Part shown: piece by piece, positions 9,539-18,421 of the stretch
How positions within the stretch are numbered: position 1 is the stretch's first letter
How the letters are laid out: the number at the start of each line of letters is the position of its first letter
Assembly: GCA_002840935.1 (NCBI GenBank)
Contig: PHDH01000004.1
Location: forward strand, 1 to 46,455
DNA: 46,455 nt
Direction: 5' to 3'
From: Bacteroidetes bacterium HGW-Bacteroidetes-21
Lineage (GTDB): Bacteria; Bacteroidota; Bacteroidia; Bacteroidales; GWA2-32-17
Notes under the pieces: model-generated
The model's input: the letters and a program-made list of their open reading frames with translations, nothing else
Told to the model about the DNA's origin: nothing
Databases searched by the model: none
Position numbers and translations under genes: made by a program

Positions 9539-11119
9539 CTATTTTTTGTAAACAATCTTCCTGCAAATTACCTTATCTTCAGTCCGCATTCTTACCATAT
9601 AAACGCCACTGGCTATGCTGCTGTTGTTGGGCTGAAAGTGAAATATATATTTTCCGGCGGGGTAAGTCTCTTCTTTTACGATGGTTTGAACAACTATTCC
9701 TCTATAATCCAATACGTCGATATTTAGTTTTCCGGATTGGTGAAGTTTTACGGTAAAATATGCCTGTTCGTCGAAGGGATTGGGGTAGCCGGGATCCATT
9801 TCGGCAAAGGGAATCAGATTGATAGCTGGTGCCGATACGATAGTATCTACCATGGCAGTATAAATGCTAAGTTCACCCATGTGCTGGCGAGCCCAGATAG
9901 GACGAATTATATTATTGTGGGCAGAAATATTGGTGTAATCTCCGAAAAAAACCGAAGGGTATGGATTGAAAGCCGTTTCAGAGATTTTAAATTCGGTAAA
10001 ATTTAATCCCCCGTCTCTTGAGACAGCAAGATATACATCGGTATAATTCAGGGTGTAATCACGCCGGTCGTAATAAACTATCCATATAAAGCCAGTGATC
10101 TGGTCGACAGCCATCCACGACATAAACTGGTGCTTTCCTGGTGCGTCGTTATTGACTCTCAGGTCGGGCGACCAGGTTAGTCCGTTGTCGGTAGAGCGTT
10201 TAAACCACACATCGGTGTCTGTCGTTCCGTTGCGCTGGTCGCTCCAGTTAAGGTAAAGATTTCCATGCCAGCTACTGTTTCCCATATCGCTGTATAAAAC
10301 CGGAAGTCCATTGCATCTAGATAGTCCGGGGATATCGTATGCCCATCCGCCAGGCTGAGTTCCTATCAGAGTTTCCTGAGGCAGCCAGGTGATACCGCCA
10401 TCGCTGGATTTATTCATCCAAAGTTTATTATTGAAAGACCAGGTAACAAAAATATCTCCACTTGCACCTAACGCGGGCATGGCTCCTTCGGGGGTGTCAT
10501 CGTCATCAATGCAATTGCCGGCGAAATGCGAAATACGAAGGGCAGTTGACCAGGTTACTCCGAAATCGGTGGATTTAGAGAACATTATCGCCGAACTATC
10601 TAGTGTTGAGGAGCTGCCATAATTATCAAATTGTGTCCAGGTGACATATAAGGTGCCCGAACTTGGGTCAATGGTTACCCATTGTTTATCCTGTGCTTTG
10701 ATTCCGTTGATGCCAATAGCCGATCCGTCGTTCCATGTGAGGCCGCCATCATCAGAACGCTGACAGACAATGCGGTCAATCCATTCTCCCATACCCGCCG
10801 GTGGATTGGCAAGGTGAAGATAATAGACATGACCGAAATTATCAAAGGCAAGACAAGGATCGCCCCATACGCCATGAGAAGCGGAGGATAAAAAGCTCTG
10901 AGACCATGTGACTCCTCCGTTAAAAGTGACATAAATGTGGTTGAGATTTGCTCCGGCTATCATATGGTCGGGATTGGCTGGATTAATGGCAATGGACGGT
11001 TCTTCGGGCGAATCGTAGGGTATTTCGGGCGAGGGAACGTCGCTGATTAGGATGTTGGTGTGTTGTGCTTTAAGACCTAGTCCTAATGCCAGCAGCAGAG
11101 CAAAAATTACAATTTTCAT
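9539..11119 (-). CDS. Secreted BNR/Asp-box repeat protein with T9SS sorting domain
   Basis: A 526-residue exported protein (signal peptide to about LKAQ) built as a beta-propeller. At least five Asp boxes of the form SxDxGxTW are visible (SDDGGLTW, STDFGVTWS, SSDGGITW, STDNGLTWS, SRDGGLNF). The last ~80 residues form a type-A T9SS C-terminal sorting domain (PNPFDEQAYFTVKL ... GVYMVRMRTEDKVICRKIVYKK). It should therefore cross the outer membrane through the secretion system encoded later in this window. Sialidases share Asp boxes, but I see no FRIP motif, so glycosidase activity is not supported. It starts three bases after the stop of the upstream C45-type hydrolase, so the two form an operon of cargo proteins. 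Confidence 0.85.
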   Translation of the reverse strand: MKIVIFALLLALGLGLKAQHTNILISDVPSPEIPYDSPEEPSIAINPANPDHMIAGANLNHIYVTFNGGVTWSQSFLSSASHGVWGDPCLAFDNFGHVYYLHLANPPAGMGEWIDRIVCQRSDDGGLTWNDGSAIGINGIKAQDKQWVTIDPSSGTLYVTWTQFDNYGSSSTLDSSAIMFSKSTDFGVTWSTALRISHFAGNCIDDDDTPEGAMPALGASGDIFVTWSFNNKLWMNKSSDGGITWLPQETLIGTQPGGWAYDIPGLSRCNGLPVLYSDMGNSSWHGNLYLNWSDQRNGTTDTDVWFKRSTDNGLTWSPDLRVNNDAPGKHQFMSWMAVDQITGFIWIVYYDRRDYTLNYTDVYLAVSRDGGLNFTEFKISETAFNPYPSVFFGDYTNISAHNNIIRPIWARQHMGELSIYTAMVDTIVSAPAINLIPFAEMDPGYPNPFDEQAYFTVKLHQSGKLNIDVLDYRGIVVQTIVKEETYPAGKYIFHFQPNNSSIASGVYMVRMRTEDKVICRKIVYKK

Positions 11120-11122
11120 AGT

Positions 11123-12631
11123 TTATGGTAGTTTAATCCATTTGGAAATAAGTGTAGAGCCGTCTTTTTTTGTGATTTCAACGATATAAAGACCAGAGTT
11201 CCAGCATTCAGTGTTAATCTCTTTATAAATCGAAGAACCTTCGATCGTAAAGCAACAAATACCATCGGAAGAAATAAACCGGACTTTTTGCAGTTCGAAA
11301 TCGGTACAATTAAAATGTAAAGTCGCATTTCCCGGGTTGGGGTAAAAGAAGGAAGAAGGAATAATACTGCTACTTGAAACATTCGTCGGCATAAAGAGTT
11401 CTGCCAGGTTATAAAAAACAGGGGTGTTTTCCGAAGCGGGGGAATCCCCAGAGTGAAAGGATACCCATAAAGCATCATCTTCTGGAATATATTGCATCAT
11501 TTGAACGTTATTGAATCCTGCCGAGCTGGAGTCTGCCATAATTTCCCAACTGTCTGCTTTGTCGATTCCGTTCCCAGAAGTTGAGTTCAGGGCATTTTTA
11601 ACGGCATCGTAACGGGAACAGAAATGCATGTGATTTAAACGTTTTATTTCGTAATTAGCGGCATAGAGATTATCTCCGGGAATAGAATCAGGGAAGGTGT
11701 TGTCTCTGAAAATCATGGTGGGTTGGGCTGGCGCCAATTCCGCTATCATTGCTGTGAGACTGTCGTTGCCGAAGGTGTTTTTAGCAATGGCAGATATAAT
11801 AAATCCGTCGGCGTATCCATTGATGCTGCTTAGGACAGAGGAACGCATGTCGAGGGTGTTGCAGAAACCGTCGCCGTTATAATCGGCTTTTTCCAATGCG
11901 TTGCGAAGGCAAAACCAGATGGGTTGATAATGAAGCCCCAGGCTTCCTGTGCTGTAACTATCTGACATGCTGTGTTGAAAAAGACCAAGTCCAGACTGAT
12001 TGACACCGCTAAGGACTCCGATTTGTCCAGCAAATCCAATCATTAACCAGGGTTGTTCGTCGCTTTCGGAAGGAAGATGAATTACAATAGCCTGATTGTT
12101 AATGATGGGCGCATTTGTCGACCAGTCGAGGTTACGGGTTATCATACTTTTTCCGTCGATAGAAGTGCCAGAGGTAGCATCACCCCAGCTAATAAGGCTC
12201 GAACAACCAGGGGAAGATCCCGGCATATTGAGAAAAGTATTTATGTTTTGTACATCAAGAAAAGTATTGCCCAACAATAAATCAAGGTAATCAAAGCCGG
12301 TCGCAGTGATGCCCGCAGCGGTCATGCCATCAATAACTCCCTGAGCTTCACTAATCATGTTTGCCTCAATCTGAAGAGTTGATCCTTCTTGTAACATGGT
12401 TTTTGCTAGGGCGAGATTAGACCCGAACAGGGGCAATATATATCCTGTGTAAATGTCATAAATTGGCTGTGCCAGAAGATATCCGGTAGCATAACCTCTT
12501 TCATAATGATTGCCCCATACTTTAATGACATAGGGATTGGAGTTTTGCAAAACTTCTCCGTTAACAGGCTGACTTTTACCAGTAAATGTAAATAAAGTGA
12601 TTAGGAGTAAGAGTAATATAAATTTGTTCAT
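11123..12631 (-). CDS. Secreted C45/penicillin-acylase-like NTN hydrolase with T9SS sorting domain
   Basis: A 502-residue exported protein (signal peptide MNKFILLLLLITLFTFTGKSQ). The sequence PGCSSLISWGDATSGTSIDGKSMITRNLDW places a probable autocatalytic nucleophile at Cys143. It matches the C45 / acyl-CoA:6-aminopenicillanic-acid acyltransferase-like NTN fold, which includes phospholipase B-like proteins. Self-cleavage before Cys143 would give two chains. The C-terminal ~75 residues (PNPGNATLHFNC ... SGLYIVEITKKDGSTLISKWIKLP) are a T9SS sorting domain, so it is probably surface-exposed or released. Likely an amidase or acylase; the substrate is unknown. First gene of a two-gene operon with the BNR protein. 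Confidence 0.8.
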   Translation of the reverse strand: MNKFILLLLLITLFTFTGKSQPVNGEVLQNSNPYVIKVWGNHYERGYATGYLLAQPIYDIYTGYILPLFGSNLALAKTMLQEGSTLQIEANMISEAQGVIDGMTAAGITATGFDYLDLLLGNTFLDVQNINTFLNMPGSSPGCSSLISWGDATSGTSIDGKSMITRNLDWSTNAPIINNQAIVIHLPSESDEQPWLMIGFAGQIGVLSGVNQSGLGLFQHSMSDSYSTGSLGLHYQPIWFCLRNALEKADYNGDGFCNTLDMRSSVLSSINGYADGFIISAIAKNTFGNDSLTAMIAELAPAQPTMIFRDNTFPDSIPGDNLYAANYEIKRLNHMHFCSRYDAVKNALNSTSGNGIDKADSWEIMADSSSAGFNNVQMMQYIPEDDALWVSFHSGDSPASENTPVFYNLAELFMPTNVSSSSIIPSSFFYPNPGNATLHFNCTDFELQKVRFISSDGICCFTIEGSSIYKEINTECWNSGLYIVEITKKDGSTLISKWIKLP

Positions 12632-12844
12632 AATGGATTGTTTTGTAATGTATAAAATTAGATAATCTGACTAAATAATCAATATTAAGTATGAATTTTT
12701 TAGAAATGTTAATTTAATAATAATCATATGTTACTTAACACAAAAAATTGCTAACAAAAAGGGACATAGGGTTAATAACAACATTTTTTGTCAATAAATA
12801 TCACGAAGTTTTTAACAATTTCATGATTTTCCCGAATTAACAAT

Positions 12845-12852
12845 TATTTTTG
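12845..12852 (+). promoter_or_regulatory. -7 promoter box for the cDPGS-like gene
   Basis: TATTTTTG matches TAnnTTTG, 29 bases before the ATG at 12882. It lies in a 250-base AT-rich gap between divergent genes. I see no good -33 TTG. Confidence 0.45.
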
Positions 12853-12881
12853 CCCTAGTTTAATAAAAAAGAAAAGATTTT

Positions 12882-14252
12882 ATGGAAAAAAGAAATGTAA
12901 TCATTATCGGCGCAGCCGGAAGAGATTTTCACAATTTCAACACATTTTTCAGGAACAACCCCCTGTACAATGTCGTTGCTTTTACAGCTACACAAATACC
13001 GGATATTGACGGTAGAAAATATCCCAAAGAACTCGCAGGAATCGAACTCTACCCCGAAGGAATTCCTATATATGCAGAATCAGATTTGACTAAATTAATC
13101 AAAGATTTAAAAGTTGACATTTGTGTTTTTGCTTATAGTGACGTTTATCATACTCAGGTAATGAACATTGCTTCTAAAGTAATGGCTGCTGGTGCAAGTT
13201 ATATGTTACTCGGACCTAACGACACCATGGTTAAATCAACCAAACCTGTCATTGCAGTCGGCGCTACCCGTACCGGTTGTGGTAAAAGTCAGACTTCACG
13301 CCGCATCATCGAAGTTCTTATGAAAAAAGGACTAAAAGTTGTGGCTATTCGTCACCCCATGCCTTATGGCGACTTAGTAAAACAAAAAGTTCAGCGTTTT
13401 GCTACTGTTGAAGATTTGAAAAAACACGAATGTACCATTGAAGAAATGGAAGAATACGAACCTCATGTAGTTCGCGGTAACGTTATTTATGCAGGTGTTG
13501 ATTATGAAGCAATTGTTCGCGCTGCTGAAAACGATCCCGATGGTTGTGATATTATTCTGTGGGATGGTGGAAATAACGACTTTCCTTTCTACAAACCCGA
13601 TTTACTGGTAGGTGTTGCCGATCCTTTACGTCCAGGTGCCGAAATCACTTTCCACCCCGGCGAAACTGTTGCACGTATGTCTGATGTAATTGTTATCAAT
13701 AAAATTGACTCAGCAACTCTCGAAAACATCAATATCGTTAGAGCAAATATCGCTGCAATTAATCCTAACGCAATCGTGATTGACGGTGCTTCACCTCTTT
13801 CAGTTGACAAACCCGAACTTATTAAAGGAAAACGCGTTCTTGTCGTAGAAGACGGACCCACCCTCACCCATGGTCACATGCGTATTGGTGCTGGTACAGT
13901 AGCTGCTCAGAAACATGGTGCTGCCGAATTGGTTGATCCAAGAAGTTTTGCCGTAGGTCGTTTGGCCGAAACTTTCAGACTCTATCCCAACATTGGTACT
14001 TTACTTCCTGCCATGGGTTACGGTGAAGAACAGATCAGAGATCTTGAAAAAACTATCGAAAATACACCTTGTGACGCAGTAGTTATTGCTACTCCTATTG
14101 ATCTTCAGAGAATTATCAAAATCAACAAACCTTGCGTTAAAGTGGGTTACGAACTTCAGGAAATTGGTTATCCTAATTTCGAAGTTATTTTAACCGATTT
14201 TTGTAATAAATATGTAAAAGAAGCCAGCGGTTGTGGCTGCGGTTGTAAATAA
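12882..14252 (+). CDS. Cyclic 2,3-diphosphoglycerate synthetase-like P-loop protein
   Basis: A 456-residue cytosolic protein. The opening MEKRNVIIIGAAGRDFHNFN and the overall length match the cyclic 2,3-diphosphoglycerate synthetase family, known from archaeal methanogens and also annotated in many bacteria. A P-loop-like segment GATRTGCGKSQTSRR lies at residues 127-141, and VIVINKID is a GTPase-type base-recognition motif. The archaeal enzyme makes cyclic 2,3-bisphosphoglycerate with ATP. Whether bacterial members do so is uncertain from sequence. The last residues, GCGCGCK, form a cysteine-rich tail that could bind metal. It stands alone, with its own promoter-like box and a strong terminator. 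Confidence 0.75.
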   Translation: MEKRNVIIIGAAGRDFHNFNTFFRNNPLYNVVAFTATQIPDIDGRKYPKELAGIELYPEGIPIYAESDLTKLIKDLKVDICVFAYSDVYHTQVMNIASKVMAAGASYMLLGPNDTMVKSTKPVIAVGATRTGCGKSQTSRRIIEVLMKKGLKVVAIRHPMPYGDLVKQKVQRFATVEDLKKHECTIEEMEEYEPHVVRGNVIYAGVDYEAIVRAAENDPDGCDIILWDGGNNDFPFYKPDLLVGVADPLRPGAEITFHPGETVARMSDVIVINKIDSATLENINIVRANIAAINPNAIVIDGASPLSVDKPELIKGKRVLVVEDGPTLTHGHMRIGAGTVAAQKHGAAELVDPRSFAVGRLAETFRLYPNIGTLLPAMGYGEEQIRDLEKTIENTPCDAVVIATPIDLQRIIKINKPCVKVGYELQEIGYPNFEVILTDFCNKYVKEASGCGCGCK

Positions 14253-14290
14253 TCCGGATAGCGAAAGCTTGTCTGTATACATCTAAAAAA

Positions 14291-14325
14291 GGGGCTGTTT
14301 CTTCTATTGAAACAGCCCCTTTTTT
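14291..14325. terminator. Bidirectional rho-independent terminator
   Basis: Perfect 11-base stem GGGGCTGTTTC/GAAACAGCCCC with a seven-base loop, six A before it and six T after it. It sits between two convergent genes and can serve both strands. Confidence 0.93.
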
Positions 14326-14333
14326 CATTCCAT

Positions 14334-15455
14334 CTATTTTTTATCTGCCCCAAATCTGGGCCGATTTGCAACATTGAATCCCAGAACGATTCCAACAATT
14401 GACCCTTCTTTTCGGGGGGAATAATAAACGTTGACTGGCATATTGAGGTAACCCGAACGAAACGTCTTACCAATTGCAAAAACCATCCCCGTAGATAAGG
14501 TGGGGTCGCCACGACGATCAAGACGGCTTTCCAGTGGGAATCTCTTGTCTAAAGGCATCTCTTTTTCCAACCTCCAGGTGTTTGTGCTATCGTAATAACC
14601 ATTAGCCATAGAGGTCATTCGAAGTACTGGTCCAAGACCAAACTCAAAGCCTGATTTATTGAAACGGAAGCCCAACATGGCTGAAGCGGATGGAATTACA
14701 AGTCCAGACTCCATGCCCGATAAAGTGGGTATCAATTCAAATAAAGCCTGAAAATCGCCTGAACTTAAAAATTGTTTTTCGAATTGGTACCCAATCATAC
14801 AGTTTACAGGATACATATTAAACCCGCCATCGGATATTGGAGCCATCATTCTTTCGGCAGCAGGGCCATAAGAGTATGTAAATCCAACGCGCGGACCATT
14901 GAGTTTTAATGTTGTTTTTGAACTGGTGATGGGTTGGTCGAAATTAGCTAGTAGGTCTACAAGTAATTTATCATTTTCGATTCCCAAAATATTATTTACA
15001 GATAAACGTGCCATAATCTGAATTTGATCCTGTTGATTGATATATTCCATGACATCGGTTTTTTCGATTTTACCACTGGCGACATCCACTAATCGTAATA
15101 TGAAAATGAGTTTGTCTCCAAACCTTTCAATGTTTCCTGTAAGCATTTTATCGGCTTTCAAAAACTTTCCAGCTTCTACCAAACAGTTTTTCCCAAAACA
15201 ATTGTCGACATTAAGTCCATTCTTTTTTACTATGTCGGCTACATCATATTTGTCCATTACTTCGTAAATATTGGCTTTCTCTAATTCAAGCTGTACCATA
15301 TTTCTCATGGTCTCTTTGTCAATAGTAAGATCTTTAATGTCGACACTAATAATGGCTAATCTTTTTTTATTTCCTTGATTTTCTGTCTGAGCATTTATTT
15401 GTAAGCAAAAAACAATACTCAGAATAATGGTTGAAAAAAACATCGTTGCTTTCAT
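14334..15455 (-). CDS. Exported protein with LpoB/CsgG-like N-terminal domain
   Basis: The ATG at 15455 gives a 373-residue protein with a good signal peptide (MKATMFFSTIILSIVFCLQINAQ); the track start at 15479 is GTG and adds eight unlikely residues. Residues ~35-170 (RLAIISVDIKDLTIDKETMRNMVQLELEKANIYEVMDKYDVADIVKKNG, CLVEAGKFLKADKMLTGNIERFG) look like the alpha/beta domain of CsgG, LpoB and related envelope proteins. The C-terminal ~170 residues are rich in beta-strand and aromatic residues (GFTYSYGP, SAMLGFRFNKSGFEFGLGPVLRM, IVGIVLGFNV) and may form an outer-membrane barrel-like part. The function is not known. It converges with the cDPGS-like gene and diverges from the HTH regulator. Confidence 0.7.
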   Translation of the reverse strand: MKATMFFSTIILSIVFCLQINAQTENQGNKKRLAIISVDIKDLTIDKETMRNMVQLELEKANIYEVMDKYDVADIVKKNGLNVDNCFGKNCLVEAGKFLKADKMLTGNIERFGDKLIFILRLVDVASGKIEKTDVMEYINQQDQIQIMARLSVNNILGIENDKLLVDLLANFDQPITSSKTTLKLNGPRVGFTYSYGPAAERMMAPISDGGFNMYPVNCMIGYQFEKQFLSSGDFQALFELIPTLSGMESGLVIPSASAMLGFRFNKSGFEFGLGPVLRMTSMANGYYDSTNTWRLEKEMPLDKRFPLESRLDRRGDPTLSTGMVFAIGKTFRSGYLNMPVNVYYSPRKEGSIVGIVLGFNVANRPRFGADKK

Positions 15456-15617
15456 AATTTTGTTTTTAAAGGTTAACACTGCAAAACTACATCAGGCATC
15501 TTTGTCAAAGAAACGACAGAATAATAGGTGCTTTGAGATTTTTATAGAATTAAATAATCGGAGACTTTTCTCTCTCTTCTATTTATATAAATCTCAGAGG
15601 GAATTTAAAAAAACAAG

Positions 15618-15639
15618 TATATTTGCATAAATTGCAAAT
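15618..15639 (+). promoter_or_regulatory. Promoter box with overlapping inverted repeat (candidate operator)
   Basis: TATATTTG (15618-15625) matches the -7 consensus. It overlaps the inverted repeat ATTTGC-ataaatt-GCAAAT (15621-15639). An operator placed over the -7 element of an HTH gene suggests autoregulation, which is inference. Confidence 0.4.
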
Positions 15640-15677
15640 ATTAAACTCGTTTTTTGCAAAAAACACAAAACAATTTT

Positions 15678-16691
15678 ATGACTGATTTTACTAATGTTCA
15701 AAAGCAATTTCTTCAAAAGATTGAAGATCTTACTCCTAAGGAAAGTTCGATGGTTTTTGAGTTATCGGAACTTCTCGAAATCAGTACAGATAGTGCTTAT
15801 CGTAGAATGCGTGGAGAGACTTTGCTGACTATAGACGAAATAGTGAAGTTATGCAATCATTATAATGTGTCGTTCGACGCTTTCAGTAAAACAGAAACAG
15901 GCATGGTTACCTTTAGATATACAAATCCTGAACCCGTTTCGGATAGTTTTCTGGAATACCTGACCAAAATGCATGAAGATCTGGTTAAAATAAGTTTACA
16001 TAAGGAACCTCGAATTGTATATGCCGCAGAAGATATCCCTGTTTTTTTTCATTATGGGTTCGACGAAATATCTTCATTTAAAATATTTTACTGGTTAAAA
16101 TCGATCATAAACACCCCCGAGTTAGCTTCGGAGAAGTATAACCCTTCAATGATAGATCCTGCCATTTTAGAGGTGTCAAAAAAAATATTTAAACTTTACA
16201 CTCAGATTCCATCTCTTGAAATATGGACAGGAAATACCGTAATGAGTACTGTAAAACAGATTGAATATTATTGGGAATCGGGCATGTTTTTAACTATTGA
16301 GGATGCTTTAAAAGTTTGTGCTTCGCTCAAAAATGAAATAGTTTCAATTCAACGCATGGCAGAATACTCCAGAAAAGGGGATGTTCAAACAAGTGTTAAT
16401 GAGGCTTATCCTAAGAATTATGAACTTTATTTCAGCGATGTTGAGATAACTAATAACTGTGTTCTTGTTGAAATGAATCCTTTGAAAGCAGTTTATCTGG
16501 GGCATTTTTCTTTTTATACCATGTCTACTGTAAATGAGGCATACTGTGTTAGAACACAGCAATGGATGAATACCATTATTAAAAAATCAACCCTTATCAG
16601 CGGAGTTTCTGAAAAGCACAGAAACCGGTTTTTTATGAAAATATTTAAATCGATTGAAGATTTAGAACAGAAGATTCAGTTGGGTCAATAA
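15678..16691 (+). CDS. Helix-turn-helix DNA-binding protein of unknown target
   Basis: The track start at 15654 is TTG; I prefer the ATG at 15678, giving 337 residues starting MTDFTNVQKQFLQKI. Residues ~15-65 read as an XRE-like HTH (SMVFELSELLEISTDSAYRRMRGETLLTIDEIVKLCNHYNVSFDAF). The remaining ~270 residues are mostly helical without a recognised ligand domain (ASLKNEIVSIQRMAEYSRKG, MNPLKAVYLGHFSFYTMSTVNEAYC). Proteins of this architecture are common in Bacteroidota and are unassigned. It is divergent from the exported LpoB-like gene and upstream of the superoxide dismutase, but the SOD gene has its own promoter. Confidence 0.75.
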   Translation: MTDFTNVQKQFLQKIEDLTPKESSMVFELSELLEISTDSAYRRMRGETLLTIDEIVKLCNHYNVSFDAFSKTETGMVTFRYTNPEPVSDSFLEYLTKMHEDLVKISLHKEPRIVYAAEDIPVFFHYGFDEISSFKIFYWLKSIINTPELASEKYNPSMIDPAILEVSKKIFKLYTQIPSLEIWTGNTVMSTVKQIEYYWESGMFLTIEDALKVCASLKNEIVSIQRMAEYSRKGDVQTSVNEAYPKNYELYFSDVEITNNCVLVEMNPLKAVYLGHFSFYTMSTVNEAYCVRTQQWMNTIIKKSTLISGVSEKHRNRFFMKIFKSIEDLEQKIQLGQ

Positions 16692-16767
16692 TTGTCTTAA
16701 TTTCATTTATGCTTTTATCTTAAATTTTAAGTAGTGTTGGAATTCAGGTTAATTAACACTTTTAAGC

Positions 16768-16798
16768 TTGTGTTTATAATCAGTCTAAATTAACTTTG
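16768..16798 (+). promoter_or_regulatory. Full -33/-7 promoter for superoxide dismutase
   Basis: TTG (16768-16770), a 20-base spacer and TAACTTTG (16791-16798) fit the Bacteroidota promoter very well. The first ATG follows only eight bases after the box. Confidence 0.7.
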
Positions 16799-16806
16799 TC
16801 AAGAAA

Positions 16807-17520
16807 ATGAAGACAATAATAATTATTCTTTCCATTTTGACAATGGTAACTGAAGTAAAAACACAAACGATTATGAAAACAAAAAAAATATCAGCCGAAC
16901 AAAAAATGATGTATCCATATGAATTACCTCAATTGGGATACGACTATACTGCATTGGAACCAAATATTGATGCAAAAACAATGGAAATTCATTTAAACAA
17001 GCATCATGGAGCTTATGTAACCAATTTAAATAATGCAGTAAAAGGTACAGATCTTGAAAAAATTGATATGCAGGATTTGTTCGAAAATATAAGCAAATAT
17101 CCCTTAGCTGTGAGGAATAACGGAGGGGGTCATTATAATCACAGTTTATTCTGGAAGGTTATTTCACCTAATGGCGGTGGTCTTCCTACAGGGATAATAA
17201 TGGCGGCTATTGAAAAGGATTTTGGTTCGTTCGAGAAGTTTAAGGAAGAGTTTGAAACTGCTGCAAAAACGCGTTTTGGAAGTGGTTGGGCCTGGTTATC
17301 GGTTGATGAAGGAGGAAAACTTTTTGTATCGTCTACACCCAATCAGGATAATCCTTTAATGGATGTAGTAGAAAAGCGGGGTGTTCCAGTTTTAGGTCTT
17401 GATGTATGGGAGCATGCATATTATCTGAACTACCAAAACCGACGTCCCGATTATGTATCTGCTTTCTGGAATGTTGTAAATTGGTTAGAAGTAGAGAAAA
17501 GATATCTGGAATTGAAATAA
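16807..17520 (+). CDS. sodA: Fe/Mn-family superoxide dismutase, probably exported
   Basis: A 237-residue enzyme that converts superoxide to oxygen and hydrogen peroxide. The metal ligands are all present: His62 in [13 protein letters not shown], His112 in [11 protein letters not shown], and Asp199 and His203 in LDVWEHAYY. The GGGHYNHS context is closer to Mn-type or cambialistic enzymes than to strict Fe enzymes. The first ~22 residues ([21 protein letters not shown]) look like a signal peptide, which is unusual since most family members are cytosolic. An internal ATG at 16873 ([11 protein letters not shown]) would give a cytosolic form; see findings. A strong terminator follows at once, and the gene appears to be a single transcript. 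Confidence 0.93.
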   Translation: MKTIIIILSILTMVTEVKTQTIMKTKKISAEQKMMYPYELPQLGYDYTALEPNIDAKTMEIHLNKHHGAYVTNLNNAVKGTDLEKIDMQDLFENISKYPLAVRNNGGGHYNHSLFWKVISPNGGGLPTGIIMAAIEKDFGSFEKFKEEFETAAKTRFGSGWAWLSVDEGGKLFVSSTPNQDNPLMDVVEKRGVPVLGLDVWEHAYYLNYQNRRPDYVSAFWNVVNWLEVEKRYLELK

Positions 17521-17526
17521 AAAAAA

Positions 17527-17558
17527 GCCCTGACAAATTTATGTCAGGGCTTTTTTTT
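17527..17558. terminator. Bidirectional rho-independent terminator
   Basis: Stem GCCCTGACA/TGTCAGGGC with a six-base loop, A-rich before it and eight T after it. It lies between the convergent sod and tsf genes. Confidence 0.93.
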
Positions 17559-17572
17559 GATTTTTTAAATGG

Positions 17573-18403
17573 TTAACTAAGAACCAATGAACAACGGCGG
17601 AAGCCAGTTACTTTTACTCCTTTATCGGTAGAAGCAAGATACTGTTCAACGCTCATTTTATTGTCTTTAATGAAATCCTGACTCAAAAGGGTGCTGTCTT
17701 TAAAGAATTTATTCAGTTTACCCATGGCAATTTTTTCAATCATGTTTTCGGGTTTGCCTTCCTGACGAGCCTGATCTTTTCCAATTTCAATTTCTTTTTC
17801 AATAACTGAAGCAGGAACATCATCTTTAGTAACAGAAACGGGGTTCATTGAAGCAATTTGCATTGCAATGTCTTTGCCTACTTGTTCGGGAACAGCTTTG
17901 GTAAAACCAACCATACAGGCAATTTTATTTCCGTTATGAGTATAAGGAGTTACCATTTCGGCTTCTAACATTTGATAATAGGTAATATCAATTTTTTCGC
18001 CAATAGCAGCGATTTTACCCATAATAATATCAGCAATTTTCAGTCCGTCAATGGTCAGTTCTTTCAGTGCATTGATGTCGGCGGGTTTGTGTTCGAGAGC
18101 TGCTTTTACAAAAGATTCGGTAGTGGCAATAAATTCAGAATTTTTAGCTACAAAATCGGTTTCGCAGTTTAGAGAAATTACAACTCCAGTTTTATGGTTT
18201 TCGCTAACGCGAGCAAGAACGCAGCCTTCTCCGGCTTCACGATCAGCACGTTTCATAGCTACAGCCTGACCTTTTTTACGAATTATCTCAGTTGCTTTAT
18301 CAAAATCACCTTCGGCTTCTACCAAGGCGTTTTTGCAATCCATCATGCCAGCTCCGGTTAATTGACGGAGTTTTGATATATCGGCAGTTGATACTTGTGA
18401 CAT
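17573..18403 (-). CDS. tsf: Translation elongation factor Ts
   Basis: A 276-residue protein, the nucleotide-exchange factor of EF-Tu. The N-terminal UBA-like domain carries the classic ISKLRQLTGAGMMDCKNALVEAEGDFDKA, followed by EFVAKNSEF-type text (SLNCETDFVAKNSEF) that contacts EF-Tu. Length is typical for Bacteroidota. It is 18 bases after rpsB, the usual partner, and ends the rplM-rpsI-rpsB-tsf run. The C-terminus ends ...VTGFRRCSLVLS, slightly different from the common ending but not truncated. Confidence 0.97.
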   Translation of the reverse strand: MSQVSTADISKLRQLTGAGMMDCKNALVEAEGDFDKATEIIRKKGQAVAMKRADREAGEGCVLARVSENHKTGVVISLNCETDFVAKNSEFIATTESFVKAALEHKPADINALKELTIDGLKIADIIMGKIAAIGEKIDITYYQMLEAEMVTPYTHNGNKIACMVGFTKAVPEQVGKDIAMQIASMNPVSVTKDDVPASVIEKEIEIGKDQARQEGKPENMIEKIAMGKLNKFFKDSTLLSQDFIKDNKMSVEQYLASTDKGVKVTGFRRCSLVLS

Positions 18404-18421
18404 ATAATAATAGTATTAAGT

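Noticed and set aside
9539-11119. Calling the Asp-box protein a sialidase
   Set aside because: Asp boxes occur in many propellers; no FRIP motif was seen, so the enzyme call is not supported.
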